Origin: Streptomyces seoulensis
Lineage (GTDB): Bacteria > Actinomycetota > Actinomycetes > Streptomycetales > Streptomycetaceae
Length of the DNA stretch: 64,000 nt
Assembly: GCF_022846655.1 (NCBI RefSeq)
Contig: NZ_AP025667.1
Location: forward strand, 5,369,001-5,433,000
Reading direction: 5' to 3'
Shown piece by piece: positions 54,198 through 62,406 of the stretch. Each line of letters starts with the position of its first letter. Within the stretch, counting starts at the first letter, position 1. The notes below the pieces were generated by a model. The model was given only the letters and a program-made list of their open reading frames with translations, was not told the DNA's origin and searched no databases. A program made the position numbers and the translations under genes.

Positions 54198-55051
54198 GCA
54201 CCCAGAAGCCTCCGACGCCCGAGGCGCCCGCCGTCGCGCCCGGCGGTTCCCACTCCGGCTACAGCTCACCGATCCCCGTCACCCGTACGCATCTGGGGCA
54301 CGCGCTGGCCTCGGAGTGGACGAAGATGAAGTCGGTGCGCTCCACGGTGTGGACGCTCGGCGTGTTCGTCCTGCTCGTGGTCGGCATCGGCCTGCTGGCC
54401 GCGGTGGCGGTCGGGGGCGCCGGTGAGCTGAGCGGACAGAACCCGCTGACCTTCGGCTTCTTCGGGCTGCTGCTCGGCATGATGTGCGTGATGACGCTGG
54501 GCGTGCTGACCACGGCGTCCGAGTACGGCACGGGCATGATCCGTACGACGATGACCGCGTGCCCGAGCCGGGGCCGGGTGCTGGCGGCCAAGTCGATCGT
54601 GTTCTTCGTCGTCGCCTTCGTGGTGACGCTGGCCACCGTGTCCTTCGTCGCGCTGCTCCAGACCTCGATCCTGAAGGGGCACGGCGCCCGCACCCCGTCC
54701 GGCGGGGAGTGGCTGAAGGCCACGGTCGGGATAAGCCTCTACATCGCGCTGCTGGGCCTGCTGTCGCTGCTCGTCGGCTCGATGATCCGGCACTCGGCGG
54801 GCGCCATCACCATCATGATCGGCGCCGTGCTGGCCCCGCTGGTGACCGCGCTGTTCATGAACGCGAACTCGCTGGAGAAGGTGCAGCAGGCGCTGCTGGA
54901 GTACTCGATCCCGAGCCAGATGGGCGTCTTCTACGACAACACCCTCAGCCACTCCGGACCCTCGGGCTGGGAGCCGCTGTGGATCATGCTCGGCGTGACG
55001 GCGGCGGCCTTCGCCGGTGCGTACGCGCTGCTGGAGAGCCGGGACGTCTGA
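54194..55051 (+). CDS. ABC-2 type transporter permease
   Basis: The 285-residue product has a cytoplasmic Pro/Ser-rich N-terminus, then LASEWTKMKSVRSTVWTLGV leading into about six transmembrane helices. ASEYGTGMIRTTMTACPSRG is a conserved ABC-2 cytoplasmic loop. The last helices are LIGAV-type segments and VTAAAFAGAYALLESRDV. It is translationally coupled to its ATPase and probably forms a dimeric exporter with it. The location beside scy/filP may be only positional. Confidence 0.88.
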   Translation: MSTQKPPTPEAPAVAPGGSHSGYSSPIPVTRTHLGHALASEWTKMKSVRSTVWTLGVFVLLVVGIGLLAAVAVGGAGELSGQNPLTFGFFGLLLGMMCVMTLGVLTTASEYGTGMIRTTMTACPSRGRVLAAKSIVFFVVAFVVTLATVSFVALLQTSILKGHGARTPSGGEWLKATVGISLYIALLGLLSLLVGSMIRHSAGAITIMIGAVLAPLVTALFMNANSLEKVQQALLEYSIPSQMGVFYDNTLSHSGPSGWEPLWIMLGVTAAAFAGAYALLESRDV

Positions 55052-55064
55052 TCCCCGGCCGGGG

Positions 55065-55397
55065 TCAGAACCTGGGCCAGTTCCCGGACCGCCGTACCCG
55101 CGTGGTGCGGCGGTCCCGTGCGTTCCAGCACGCCTTGTGCCAGTGCCGCCGGTCGTCGACGCCCGAGTGCTCCGGCCAGGCCACCACGTGCGGGACACCG
55201 GAGGGGATGACCTGGTCGCAGCCGGGGCAGCGGTAGGTCTTGCCGTCGGTGCTCGCCCCGGCGACATGGCGCACGCTCCACTCCTCGCCCTGCCAGCTCT
55301 CGGTGGACTGCCAGCCGCCGTACCGGCCCGACCGGTCGTCCTCGGCACCTCGGCCGGACGAGTCTGCCGTCTTCGGTCGGTTGCGACGCGGGGACAC
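55065..55397 (-). CDS. Small protein with C-x2-C...H...C zinc-ribbon-like region
   Basis: The 110-residue product has a charged, disordered N-terminus (SPRRNRPKTADSSGRGAEDD) and a C-terminal YRCPGCDQVIPSGVPHVVAW plus HWHKACWNARDR, a Cys/His set that could bind zinc like an HNH or zinc-ribbon fold. Streptomyces homologues are often labelled ATP/GTP-binding protein, but no P-loop is visible. The GTG start at 55397 has GAGAGGTG upstream. It converges on the ABC permease gene. Function is unknown. Confidence 0.65.
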   Translation of the reverse strand: MSPRRNRPKTADSSGRGAEDDRSGRYGGWQSTESWQGEEWSVRHVAGASTDGKTYRCPGCDQVIPSGVPHVVAWPEHSGVDDRRHWHKACWNARDRRTTRVRRSGNWPRF

Positions 55398-55639
55398 GGG
55401 ACACCTCTCGGGGCTATACAGGAAGCACGGGCCGCGTCCAGCCTACGCGGCACCGGCGGGGGTACGCGTAGGTCACCAACCCGTACAAGTCCCCTTCCAG
55501 GCCGATCCATTCCAGCAGAGAAGCGACCATTCTGCAGACAATCCGCAAATCCCTCCACGAAGCCGTGTCCTGGGCACGTGTCATGTGGTTATGCCGGTCG
55601 GGGGAGCTCCCGGTCGGAGCCAAGGAAGCGGGAAATGCG

Positions 55640-56668
55640 ATGCGCGTAGGAAGTTTTGTGCTGGCGGCGCGGTATCCGGGTCAGGGCGCCGGAGAGGCCC
55701 TGCACCGGGCGGTGCGCTCGGCGGAGGTCGCCGACGAGGCCGGTCTGGACACCGTGTGGCTGGCCGAACACCACTTCGTGCCGTACGGCACCTGTCCGTC
55801 GGCCGTCACCCTGGCCGGGCTGCTGCTGGGCCGCACCCGTCGCGTCCGGGTCGGCACGGCGGTCAGCGTGCTGCCCACCGCCCATCCGGTGGCCCTCGGC
55901 GAGCAGGCCGCGCTGCTCCACGTCACGAGCGGCGGCCGGTTCACCTTGGGCGTGGGCCGCGGCGGCCCCTGGGTGGACCTGGAGGTGTTCGGCGCCGGAC
56001 TCGGGGCGTACGAGCACGGCTTCCCGGAGTCGCTGGACCTGCTGCTGCGCTGGCTGCGCGAGCCCTCGGTCGGCGCCTCGGGCGAGCGGTACTCCTTCCG
56101 CGAGGTGCCGGTGGTGCCGCGCCCGGCGGACGCGCTGACCGAGTCGCCGGGGCCCGAGGTGGTGGTGGCGTGCACCTCGCCGGCGAGCGTGCGGCTGGCG
56201 GCGGAGCGGGGCCTGCCGATGCTGCTGGGCATGCACGTCGGGGACGAGGAGAAGGCCGAGATGGTCGCCCTGTGGCGGCGCCACGCGCGCGAATCGGGCC
56301 GGGCGCCCGAGGAGATCGCGGCGGCCGGCCATGTCTCGGCCGGGGTCTGCCAGCTCGCGGACCGCCGCGGCGACGCCGTCGAGACGCTGCTGAAGGCGAT
56401 GCCAGGCTGGCTGAAACAGGGCCTTGAGGCCCATGTGACGGTGGACGGCCGGGCGCGCGCGATGCGCGACCCGTACGCCTACACCGAACTGCTCTGCGGG
56501 CTGCACCCGGTGGGTACGCCCCGGCTGGCCGCCGACCGTCTCGCGGCCACCGCGGAGCGCACCGGGATCTCCCGCTTCGCCCTGCTGGTCGAGGGCTCCG
56601 GCGATCTGGACGCGACGGAGGAGAATCTGCGGCGCCTGGGCGCCGAGGTCCTGCCCCAGTTGCGCTGA
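55640..56668 (+). CDS. LLM-class (luciferase-like) flavin/F420 oxidoreductase
   Basis: The 342-residue TIM-barrel protein of the luciferase-like monooxygenase superfamily starts MRVGSFVLAARYPGQG. It shows DTVWLAEHHFVPYG, VRVGTAVSVLPTAHPVALGE, GGRFTLGVGRGGPWVDLEVF and PEVVVACTSPASVRLAAERG. The AEHH and GVGRGG patterns are typical of FMN- or F420-dependent members. ATG 55640 is preceded by a GGGAAA stretch. The substrate is unknown and neighbours give no pathway. Most actinobacterial members use F420, but this cannot be proved here. Confidence 0.85.
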   Translation: MRVGSFVLAARYPGQGAGEALHRAVRSAEVADEAGLDTVWLAEHHFVPYGTCPSAVTLAGLLLGRTRRVRVGTAVSVLPTAHPVALGEQAALLHVTSGGRFTLGVGRGGPWVDLEVFGAGLGAYEHGFPESLDLLLRWLREPSVGASGERYSFREVPVVPRPADALTESPGPEVVVACTSPASVRLAAERGLPMLLGMHVGDEEKAEMVALWRRHARESGRAPEEIAAAGHVSAGVCQLADRRGDAVETLLKAMPGWLKQGLEAHVTVDGRARAMRDPYAYTELLCGLHPVGTPRLAADRLAATAERTGISRFALLVEGSGDLDATEENLRRLGAEVLPQLR

Positions 56669-56696
56669 CCGCCGGAGCCGGCGTCGCACGTGTGCG

Positions 56697-57089
56697 TCAG
56701 CAGTCCCGCAGTTCCGGGGACTGGTTGAGCAACTGGCCGCGCACCGAGGTGAAGCGGGCCAGCCTCTCGTCCACCGCGGGGTCCAGCGGGAACACCGCCA
56801 GCCGGTGGCAGTTCTGGAAGGCCAGGCGTACGCCGAAGTGGCGCTGGAGCGCACCGCGTATGGCGTCGCTGGCGAGTGCGCGCAGCAGTTGGCCGCGCGC
56901 CTGCTCGTCCGGCGGCGGCGTCTGGTTGTCGGCGAACTCTCCGCCGTCCACCTTCAGCCGGGCCACCAGGGAGCTGATCATCTCCCACGCGTAGGGCAGG
57001 GAGGTCCGGACGCAGTCGACGAATTCTGCTTCGTCGACCTCGCCTCGCTCGGCCTGTTCGAGTAGGGCCGGTGAGACGTCGAGCGACAT
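56697..57089 (-). CDS. SCO5389 family protein (unknown function)
   Basis: The 130-residue soluble protein starts MSLDVSPALLEQAERGEVDE and includes DCVRTSLPYAWEMISSLVAR, NQTPPPDEQARGQLLRALAS and FQNCHRLAVFPLDP. This resembles the conserved actinobacterial SCO5389 family. AGGAGAAC lies just before ATG 57089. It converges on the LLM gene and is divergent from nucS. No catalytic motif is seen. Confidence 0.75.
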   Translation of the reverse strand: MSLDVSPALLEQAERGEVDEAEFVDCVRTSLPYAWEMISSLVARLKVDGGEFADNQTPPPDEQARGQLLRALASDAIRGALQRHFGVRLAFQNCHRLAVFPLDPAVDERLARFTSVRGQLLNQSPELRDC

Positions 57090-57389
57090 GGGTTCTCCTC
57101 TCGCACCCCCGATGGACAGGGGTTGCCGGACAGAAAGAGGGAGTGCGCGAGACCGGACACGCTCCGTACCCCCACCGCGGCCTCCCTCGTCCTACGGTAG
57201 GCAACCGTCGGTGACCACACCAGCAGAATGCGTATATGGAACGGTCGCACTGCGGTCACAATCGGCCAGGGATGAACAAGAGTTTCCAGGGACAATTGGG
57301 GTGGTCCACCGGGCCCGGGTGACTGCGGGCATGAGGTGGGGAGTGGGCGAATCGCGTGCACGGGTGCGCGTCGAGTAGCGTTGCCGACC
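57090..57389. promoter_or_regulatory. Divergent region between SCO5389-family gene and nucS
   Basis: These 300 bases hold no convincing gene. At the right end TAGCGT (57376-57381) lies eight bases before the nucS ATG and may be the -10 of a leaderless mRNA. No clear operator symmetry was found. Confidence 0.4.
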
Positions 57390-58061
57390 ATGCGTCTCGT
57401 CATTGCCCGGTGCTCGGTCGACTACGCCGGCCGGCTCACCGCCCACCTGCCCTCGGCCCCCCGCCTGATCCTGGTCAAGGCGGACGGCAGCGTCTCCATC
57501 CACGCGGACGACCGGGCCTACAAGCCCCTCAACTGGATGTCGCCGCCCTGCACACTCAAGGAGGGCACGGGTGACGAGGCGGGTGTGTGGACCGTCATCA
57601 ACAAAGCGGGCGAGAAACTGATCATCACGATGGAGGAGATCCTCCACGACTCCTCGCACGAACTGGGGGTGGACCCCGGTCTGATCAAGGACGGCGTGGA
57701 AGCACACCTTCAGGAGCTGCTCGCCGACCGCATCGAGACGCTCGGCGAGGGCTACACCCTCATCCGCCGCGAGTACATGACCGCGATCGGCCCGGTCGAC
57801 ATCCTGTGCCGGGACGCGGACGGCGGCACGGTCGCCGTCGAGATCAAGCGGCGCGGTGAGATCGACGGCGTGGAGCAGCTCACCCGTTACCTGGAGCTGC
57901 TCAACCGCGATCCGCACCTCGCCCCGGTGCGCGGGGTGTTCGCGGCCCAGGAGATCAAGCCCCAGGCCCGCGTACTGGCCACGGACCGGGGCATCAACTG
58001 CCAGGTCCTCGACTACAACGCGATGCGCGGCATCGAGGACGACAAGCTCCGCCTGTTCTGA
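57390..58061 (+). CDS. nucS: NucS/EndoMS mismatch-specific endonuclease
   Basis: NucS cuts both strands at G-T, G-G and T-T mismatches and provides the non-canonical mismatch repair of Actinobacteria lacking MutS/MutL. The 223-residue product has an N-terminal beta domain and a C-terminal RecB-like nuclease with Asp137 (GPVDILC), Glu151 and Lys153 (AVEIKRR). The final residues DDKLRLF are a beta-clamp-binding motif. ATG 57390 has no ribosome site and follows TAGCGT by eight bases. From memory it matches SCO5388. The family is highly diagnostic of Actinobacteria. Confidence 0.95.
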   Translation: MRLVIARCSVDYAGRLTAHLPSAPRLILVKADGSVSIHADDRAYKPLNWMSPPCTLKEGTGDEAGVWTVINKAGEKLIITMEEILHDSSHELGVDPGLIKDGVEAHLQELLADRIETLGEGYTLIRREYMTAIGPVDILCRDADGGTVAVEIKRRGEIDGVEQLTRYLELLNRDPHLAPVRGVFAAQEIKPQARVLATDRGINCQVLDYNAMRGIEDDKLRLF

Positions 58062-58068
58062 GCCCGGC

Positions 58069-60546
58069 TCAGATCACCGGCGGCTCGGCGCTGCCGCTCT
58101 CCGTCGCGTCCTCGGACGAGGACGCCGTGCCGCCGTCGGCCGGTCCGCCGGCCGAGGTCGAGGTCGTCGAGGGCGCGGTGGGGCCGCCGGTGGGCGTCTC
58201 CGTGTCGGTCGGCTCATCCGTCGGCTCGCTGGGCCCGGGCGACGTCGGCGCGGTGGGCTTGCCCGACTGGGTGGGCTTCCCCGACGGTGTGCTGGACCCC
58301 CTGTGCGTCGGCGTCGCGGACGTCCTGCCGCCGCCCGTCCCCTTCGTGCCCGTCGGCTCGGCGGTCGGCGTCCCGGCGGTCGTGGACGGCTCGGGGTCGT
58401 CCGAGGTGCCGGGGGTGCCGTCCGGGCCGGGGGTGACCGGGTGGCTGGTGGCGGCGCGGGCGGGCGCCGGTTCGTCCTTCCTCGGGACGGCGCCCAGCGT
58501 ACCGTCGTCCAGGTCCTGCGTCGCGGACGGGTTGCCCCCCACATCGCTCGCCGGGTTGCGCCCGGCGCCCTCGTCGGAGGTCATGCCGAGGGTGACGACG
58601 GTGCCGAGCACGGCGACCAGCAGCGCGCCGGACCCGGCGGCCACCAGGTTGCGCCGGGCCGTGGCCCGCACCCCGCTCCGCTCCCCCGCCGCCCCGGACC
58701 GCCGGGCGACGACGGTCTCGTCCCCGAAGCCGTAGGGAGCCGGGTGGGCGGCCGGGACCGGGGTGAGCGGTGCCGTGCGGGCCGCCGGGGGCTCCTCGGC
58801 CATCAGCGCGGCGAGGCCGGGCAGATCACCCGTGCGGTCGGCGACCAGGGCGAGGGCGCGGCGGCCCGCGACGGTGCCCCGCTTGTCCGCGAGCGCGGTA
58901 CGCAGCCCGTGGGACGCCTCCAGCTCGGCCCGCGCCCGGTCCAGTTCGCCGTTGACCAGCGCGAGGATGCCCAGCTCGTGGTGGAAGTAGGCCCGTTCGG
59001 CGGTGTCCTGGGCCAGGCGGGCGGCCTCGGACCCGGCGTGCAGCGCCTGTTCCCACGCGGTCCAGTGCAGTCCGGCCGCGAAGGCGGCGGAGGCGGCGTG
59101 GGCGAGCCGGACCGCGCACGCCTGCTCGCCCTCGTCCTCGGCGACGGGTTCGGTGCCGGGGACGACGGCCTCCAGCGCGGCCAGCACCGCGTCGGCCTCG
59201 GCGCACACCCGCTCCGGGGTGACCGAGGGGTGGGCGGCCCACCAGGCGTAGTGCCGGGCGGCGGTGAGGGCCTGGGCGGGGGCGTCCTCGTCGTATCCGG
59301 CGGCCTCCAGTTGGGCGCGCACCCCGGCGGCGAGGCGGTAGCGGGGGCCGGCCGGGGAGACCAGGCCGCAGCCGAGGAGTTCGCCGAGCGCGGCGTCGGC
59401 GTGGGTGTCGCCGACCAGGGCGGGCAGGTGCGCCGGGTGCGGCAGCTCGCCGTCGAGGGCCACGGCGATGCGCAGGGCGGCGCGGGCGGAGGTGCCGAGC
59501 CGGGAGGCGAGCAGCGGGGCGGGCGCGGCGGCCTCGGCGAGGGAGGGCAGCGGCACCTCCTCGGCCTCCTCTTCCTCCAGCGGACCGTCGAGCACCGCGT
59601 CGGCGGGGGCGCGTACGTCCTCGAAGACGCCGTACTCGTCGACGACACCGCCGCTGGCGCGCAGTTGTTCGCGCTGGCGGAGCAGGGCGCCGGCCTGGAC
59701 GAAGCGCAGCGGCAGGCCCTCGGACTCGAACCAGAGGTCCCCGGCCCAGACGGCCTCCTCCTCGGTGAGGGGGCGGCCCACCGACTGCTCCAGGATCTCC
59801 ACCCCGGCCGCGCGGTCGAGGCCGGGGAGAGCGACCTCCTCGACGTCACTGGCGGCGGTGGGGGCGGGGGCGTCCGGGGTGGCGGCGAGGAGGAACGCGC
59901 ACTCGGGGGCGGCGTCGAGGAGTTCGGCCAGGGCGGCGCCGCCGTGCTCCAGGTCGTCCACGACGACGACCGCGCCGATCTTTTCGACCGCGTCGCGCAG
60001 TTCGTCCGGCTGGAGCCGGTGGCGGGGGGCGTCGTGGACGGTGTGGAAGAGGTCGCGCAGCAGGTCGTCGGGGGTGCGGTTGAGGCCGTCGAGCCGGACC
60101 ACCCCGTCGGGGGCGAGGTCGGCGCCGTCCTCGGCGACGAGGTCGAGCAGGGCGGTGCGGCCGGAACCGCCGGGGCCGGTGAGGCGGACGGTGCGGCCCC
60201 GGGTGAGCAGCCGGACCAGGCGCTCGCGTATCTCCTGGCGCTCCAGCAGTTCGGTGTCGGGGAGCCGGAGTCCGGGCGGGGCGGGCGGCAGGGCGGCCCG
60301 CTCGTACTCGGCACGGCCGGCGGCATCGCGCCTGGTGGGGCTGTCCGGCCGCTGGTGCGGAGGGCAGGGTTCTATCTCGCCGCCGTCGACGGGGTTGACG
60401 GTCAGCAGGAAGTCCCCGCAGACGAGCCGGGTGGTGCGGGCGGGCACGGGGCCGCTCGGGGCGAAGTCGGCGGTGAGGGGGTCCCGCGGCGGACGGCGGC
60501 TCGGTGCCTGACCGTGGTCCTCGGTTCCCGGAAGTATCGGGTCCAT
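58069..60546 (-). CDS. STAND-like membrane ATPase with TPR-like and Ser/Thr/Pro-rich regions
   Basis: The product has 825 residues. An N-terminal module of about 100 residues (TTRLVCGDFLLTVNPVDGGE) precedes an NB-ARC-like NTPase: Walker A RLTGPGGSGRTALLDL and Walker B GAVVVVDDLEHGG. A helical TPR-like region follows (AYFHHELGILALVNGELDRA), then one transmembrane helix (LVAAGSGALLVAVLGTVVTL) and about 170 residues of Ser/Thr/Pro/Gly tail, probably outside the cell. ATG 60546 is the likely start. STAND proteins act as signal-triggered switches; the signal here is unknown. It converges on nucS. Confidence 0.72.
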   Translation of the reverse strand: MDPILPGTEDHGQAPSRRPPRDPLTADFAPSGPVPARTTRLVCGDFLLTVNPVDGGEIEPCPPHQRPDSPTRRDAAGRAEYERAALPPAPPGLRLPDTELLERQEIRERLVRLLTRGRTVRLTGPGGSGRTALLDLVAEDGADLAPDGVVRLDGLNRTPDDLLRDLFHTVHDAPRHRLQPDELRDAVEKIGAVVVVDDLEHGGAALAELLDAAPECAFLLAATPDAPAPTAASDVEEVALPGLDRAAGVEILEQSVGRPLTEEEAVWAGDLWFESEGLPLRFVQAGALLRQREQLRASGGVVDEYGVFEDVRAPADAVLDGPLEEEEAEEVPLPSLAEAAAPAPLLASRLGTSARAALRIAVALDGELPHPAHLPALVGDTHADAALGELLGCGLVSPAGPRYRLAAGVRAQLEAAGYDEDAPAQALTAARHYAWWAAHPSVTPERVCAEADAVLAALEAVVPGTEPVAEDEGEQACAVRLAHAASAAFAAGLHWTAWEQALHAGSEAARLAQDTAERAYFHHELGILALVNGELDRARAELEASHGLRTALADKRGTVAGRRALALVADRTGDLPGLAALMAEEPPAARTAPLTPVPAAHPAPYGFGDETVVARRSGAAGERSGVRATARRNLVAAGSGALLVAVLGTVVTLGMTSDEGAGRNPASDVGGNPSATQDLDDGTLGAVPRKDEPAPARAATSHPVTPGPDGTPGTSDDPEPSTTAGTPTAEPTGTKGTGGGRTSATPTHRGSSTPSGKPTQSGKPTAPTSPGPSEPTDEPTDTETPTGGPTAPSTTSTSAGGPADGGTASSSEDATESGSAEPPVI

Positions 60547-60801
60547 GGGTTCAAGCCCCCAAAAGCGTCGTGTGCCGTGTCGGCCCCTCCCGGCCTGCCG
60601 CACATCGCGCTGTCGCTTGTGGTCCGGGCCCGCTCGCGGGATTCACGAGGCGGCGGGCGACCGAACCCTAAACCGTCGGCCGGTGTCCCCGACAGGGCGG
60701 GGTGCCGACCGGCCCGAGAGATCCGGGAGATCACATTCCGGTGAGGATAGGACGCGAAGCGCGGTTCGGGACGACTTGGAGCCTGCCCCGGTGCCGGGCG
60801 G

Positions 60802-61125
60802 TCACACGCGGGGCAGCGACTCCACGCCCACTCCGCCCTCGATGGCGAGGATGCGGTGCAGCCGGGTGGCGACGAGCAGGCGCTGCATCTGCGCCGGCAC
60901 CCGGCGCAGCACCAGGCGGCGGCCGCAGCGGCCCGCGCGCCGGTGGGCGCCCATGATGACGCCGAGCCCGGTGGCGTCCCAGGAGTCCAGTTCGGACAGG
61001 TCGAGCACCAGATCACCGATCCCGGCGTCGAGCGCCGCGTGCAGGGCCGTACGGGCGTCCGCCGCGCTGCGGACGTCGAGGCGGCCCCCGACGACCAGCT
61101 CGGCGTGGTCGCCCCTGATGTGCAT
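60802..61125 (-). CDS. STAS-domain anti-sigma factor antagonist
   Basis: The 107-residue product has a single STAS fold: MHIRGDHAELVVGGRLDVRS, then DLVLDLSELDSWDATGLGVI. The phosphorylation site region reads DATG where SpoIIAA has DSSG, so a Thr occupies the usual Ser position. Family members bind anti-sigma kinases and free a sigma factor when dephosphorylated. GGGGAGCG lies six bases before ATG 61125. No cognate kinase or sigma gene is in the window. A hint of CGRRLVLRRVPAQMQRLLVA at the C-terminus is usual for Streptomyces BldG-like relatives. Confidence 0.85.
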   Translation of the reverse strand: MHIRGDHAELVVGGRLDVRSAADARTALHAALDAGIGDLVLDLSELDSWDATGLGVIMGAHRRAGRCGRRLVLRRVPAQMQRLLVATRLHRILAIEGGVGVESLPRV

Positions 61126-61306
61126 ATGCGCTCCCCGTTGAGTGCGAGTGGCGTTCTTTCGTGACGGTGCTGTGCAACGTCTGACTGTGTGAGTGTCGAT
61201 CCGGTTGCTGGTTGTAAGCGAACCGATACCGAATTCACCCGCGGGGGTGATCCCCCTGGGCGGTTGTGCGGACGCGTACGGGACCGGCGTGCGACCCCGG
61301 ACACGA

Positions 61307-62155
61307 TCAGTACGTGTAGAAGCCCTGCCCGCTCTTGCGGCCGATGTCACCGGCGTCCACCATCCGGCGCATCAGCTCCGGCGGGGCGAACTTCTCGTCC
61401 TGGCTCTCGGTGTAGATGTTGCCGGTGGCGTGCAGCAGGATGTCGACACCGGTCAGGTCGGCGGTGGCCAGCGGGCCCATCGCGTGCCCGAAGCCGAGCT
61501 TGCAGGCGAGGTCGATGTCCTCGGCGGTGGCCACGCCGGACTCGTAGAGCTTGGTGGCCTCGACCACGAGGGCGGAGATCAGGCGGGTGGTGACGAACCC
61601 GGCGACGTCGCGGTTGACGACGATGCAGGTCTTGCCGACCGACTCGGCGAACTCCCGCGCGGTGGCGAGGGCTTCGTCGCTCGTCTTGTAGCCCCGGACC
61701 AGCTCGACCAGCCGCATCATCGGCACCGGCGAGAAGAAGTGCACGCCGACCACGCGCTCGGGGTGCTCGGTGGCGGCCGCGATCTTGGTGATCGGGATGG
61801 CGGAGGTGTTGGAGGCGAGCACGGCGTCCGGGCGCACGATCTTGTCGAGCGCGCGGAAGATCTCGTGCTTGACCTCCAGCTTCTCGAAGACCGCCTCCAC
61901 CACGATGTCGGCGTCGGCGACCGCTTCCAGCTCGGTGGTCGGGGTGATCCGGGCGAGGGCGGCCTCGGCGTCGGCCGCGTCCAGCTTGCCCTTGGCGACG
62001 AACTTGTCGTACGAGGCACGGATGCCGTCGAGACCCCGCTTGAGCGCCTCGTCGGTGACGTCGCGCAGGACCACGTCCCAGCCCGCCTGCGCGGCGACCT
62101 GGGCGATGCCGGACCCCATGAGACCGGCCCCGATGACGGCGAGCTTCCCTGCCAC
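61307..62155 (-). CDS. hbd: 3-hydroxybutyryl-CoA dehydrogenase
   Basis: It reduces acetoacetyl-CoA or oxidises 3-hydroxybutyryl-CoA with NAD(P). The 282-residue product has an N-terminal Rossmann motif (KLAVIGAGLMGSGIAQVAAQ), ASNTSAIPITKIA, the catalytic HFFSPVPMMRLVELV and NRDVAGFVTTRL, and a C-terminal 3HCDH domain (MGPLATADLTGVDILL). GTG 62155 has GGGGAG five bases upstream; the longer frame start at 62272 lacks a ribosome site. Together with the thiolase, mce, meaB and icmA it supports crotonyl/butyryl-CoA and ethylmalonyl-CoA type metabolism. Confidence 0.92.
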   Translation of the reverse strand: MAGKLAVIGAGLMGSGIAQVAAQAGWDVVLRDVTDEALKRGLDGIRASYDKFVAKGKLDAADAEAALARITPTTELEAVADADIVVEAVFEKLEVKHEIFRALDKIVRPDAVLASNTSAIPITKIAAATEHPERVVGVHFFSPVPMMRLVELVRGYKTSDEALATAREFAESVGKTCIVVNRDVAGFVTTRLISALVVEATKLYESGVATAEDIDLACKLGFGHAMGPLATADLTGVDILLHATGNIYTESQDEKFAPPELMRRMVDAGDIGRKSGQGFYTY

Positions 62156-62246
62156 TCCGACTCCCCTTACGCGCTGTTTATGGTTCCTCTCGGCGGACAT
62201 TAGCGCTCCGTCGCGGTCGTGAGGACCGTAAGTAACGCGTGTCACG

Positions 62247-62263
62247 GTCTCAGGGCGTGAGAC
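62247..62263. promoter_or_regulatory. Inverted repeat GTCTCA-N5-TGAGAC upstream of hbd
   Basis: A 6-bp-arm inverted repeat lies 92 bases upstream of the hbd start, in the 251-bp region shared with the divergent surface-protein gene. It is a candidate operator; support is symmetry only. Confidence 0.3.
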
Positions 62264-62406
62264 ACCCGTCACGTCGTCGGCGGAGGATCAGTTCGGCCCC
62301 GGGGCCGCGCAGTTGAGGAACTCCTCGTACAACCGTTGTCCATGGACAGGGGTCTGGACAGGCGCTCGGACGACGACCCCGTCGCCCGGCTGCCCGAAGG
62401 AGCCCC

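Noticed and set aside
55414..55584. Minus-strand 57-codon frame starting MTRAQDTASWRDL
   Set aside because: Plausible-looking, but it has no ribosome site, lower GC at third positions and overlaps the likely upstream region of the LLM gene. Kept only as a low-probability small gene.
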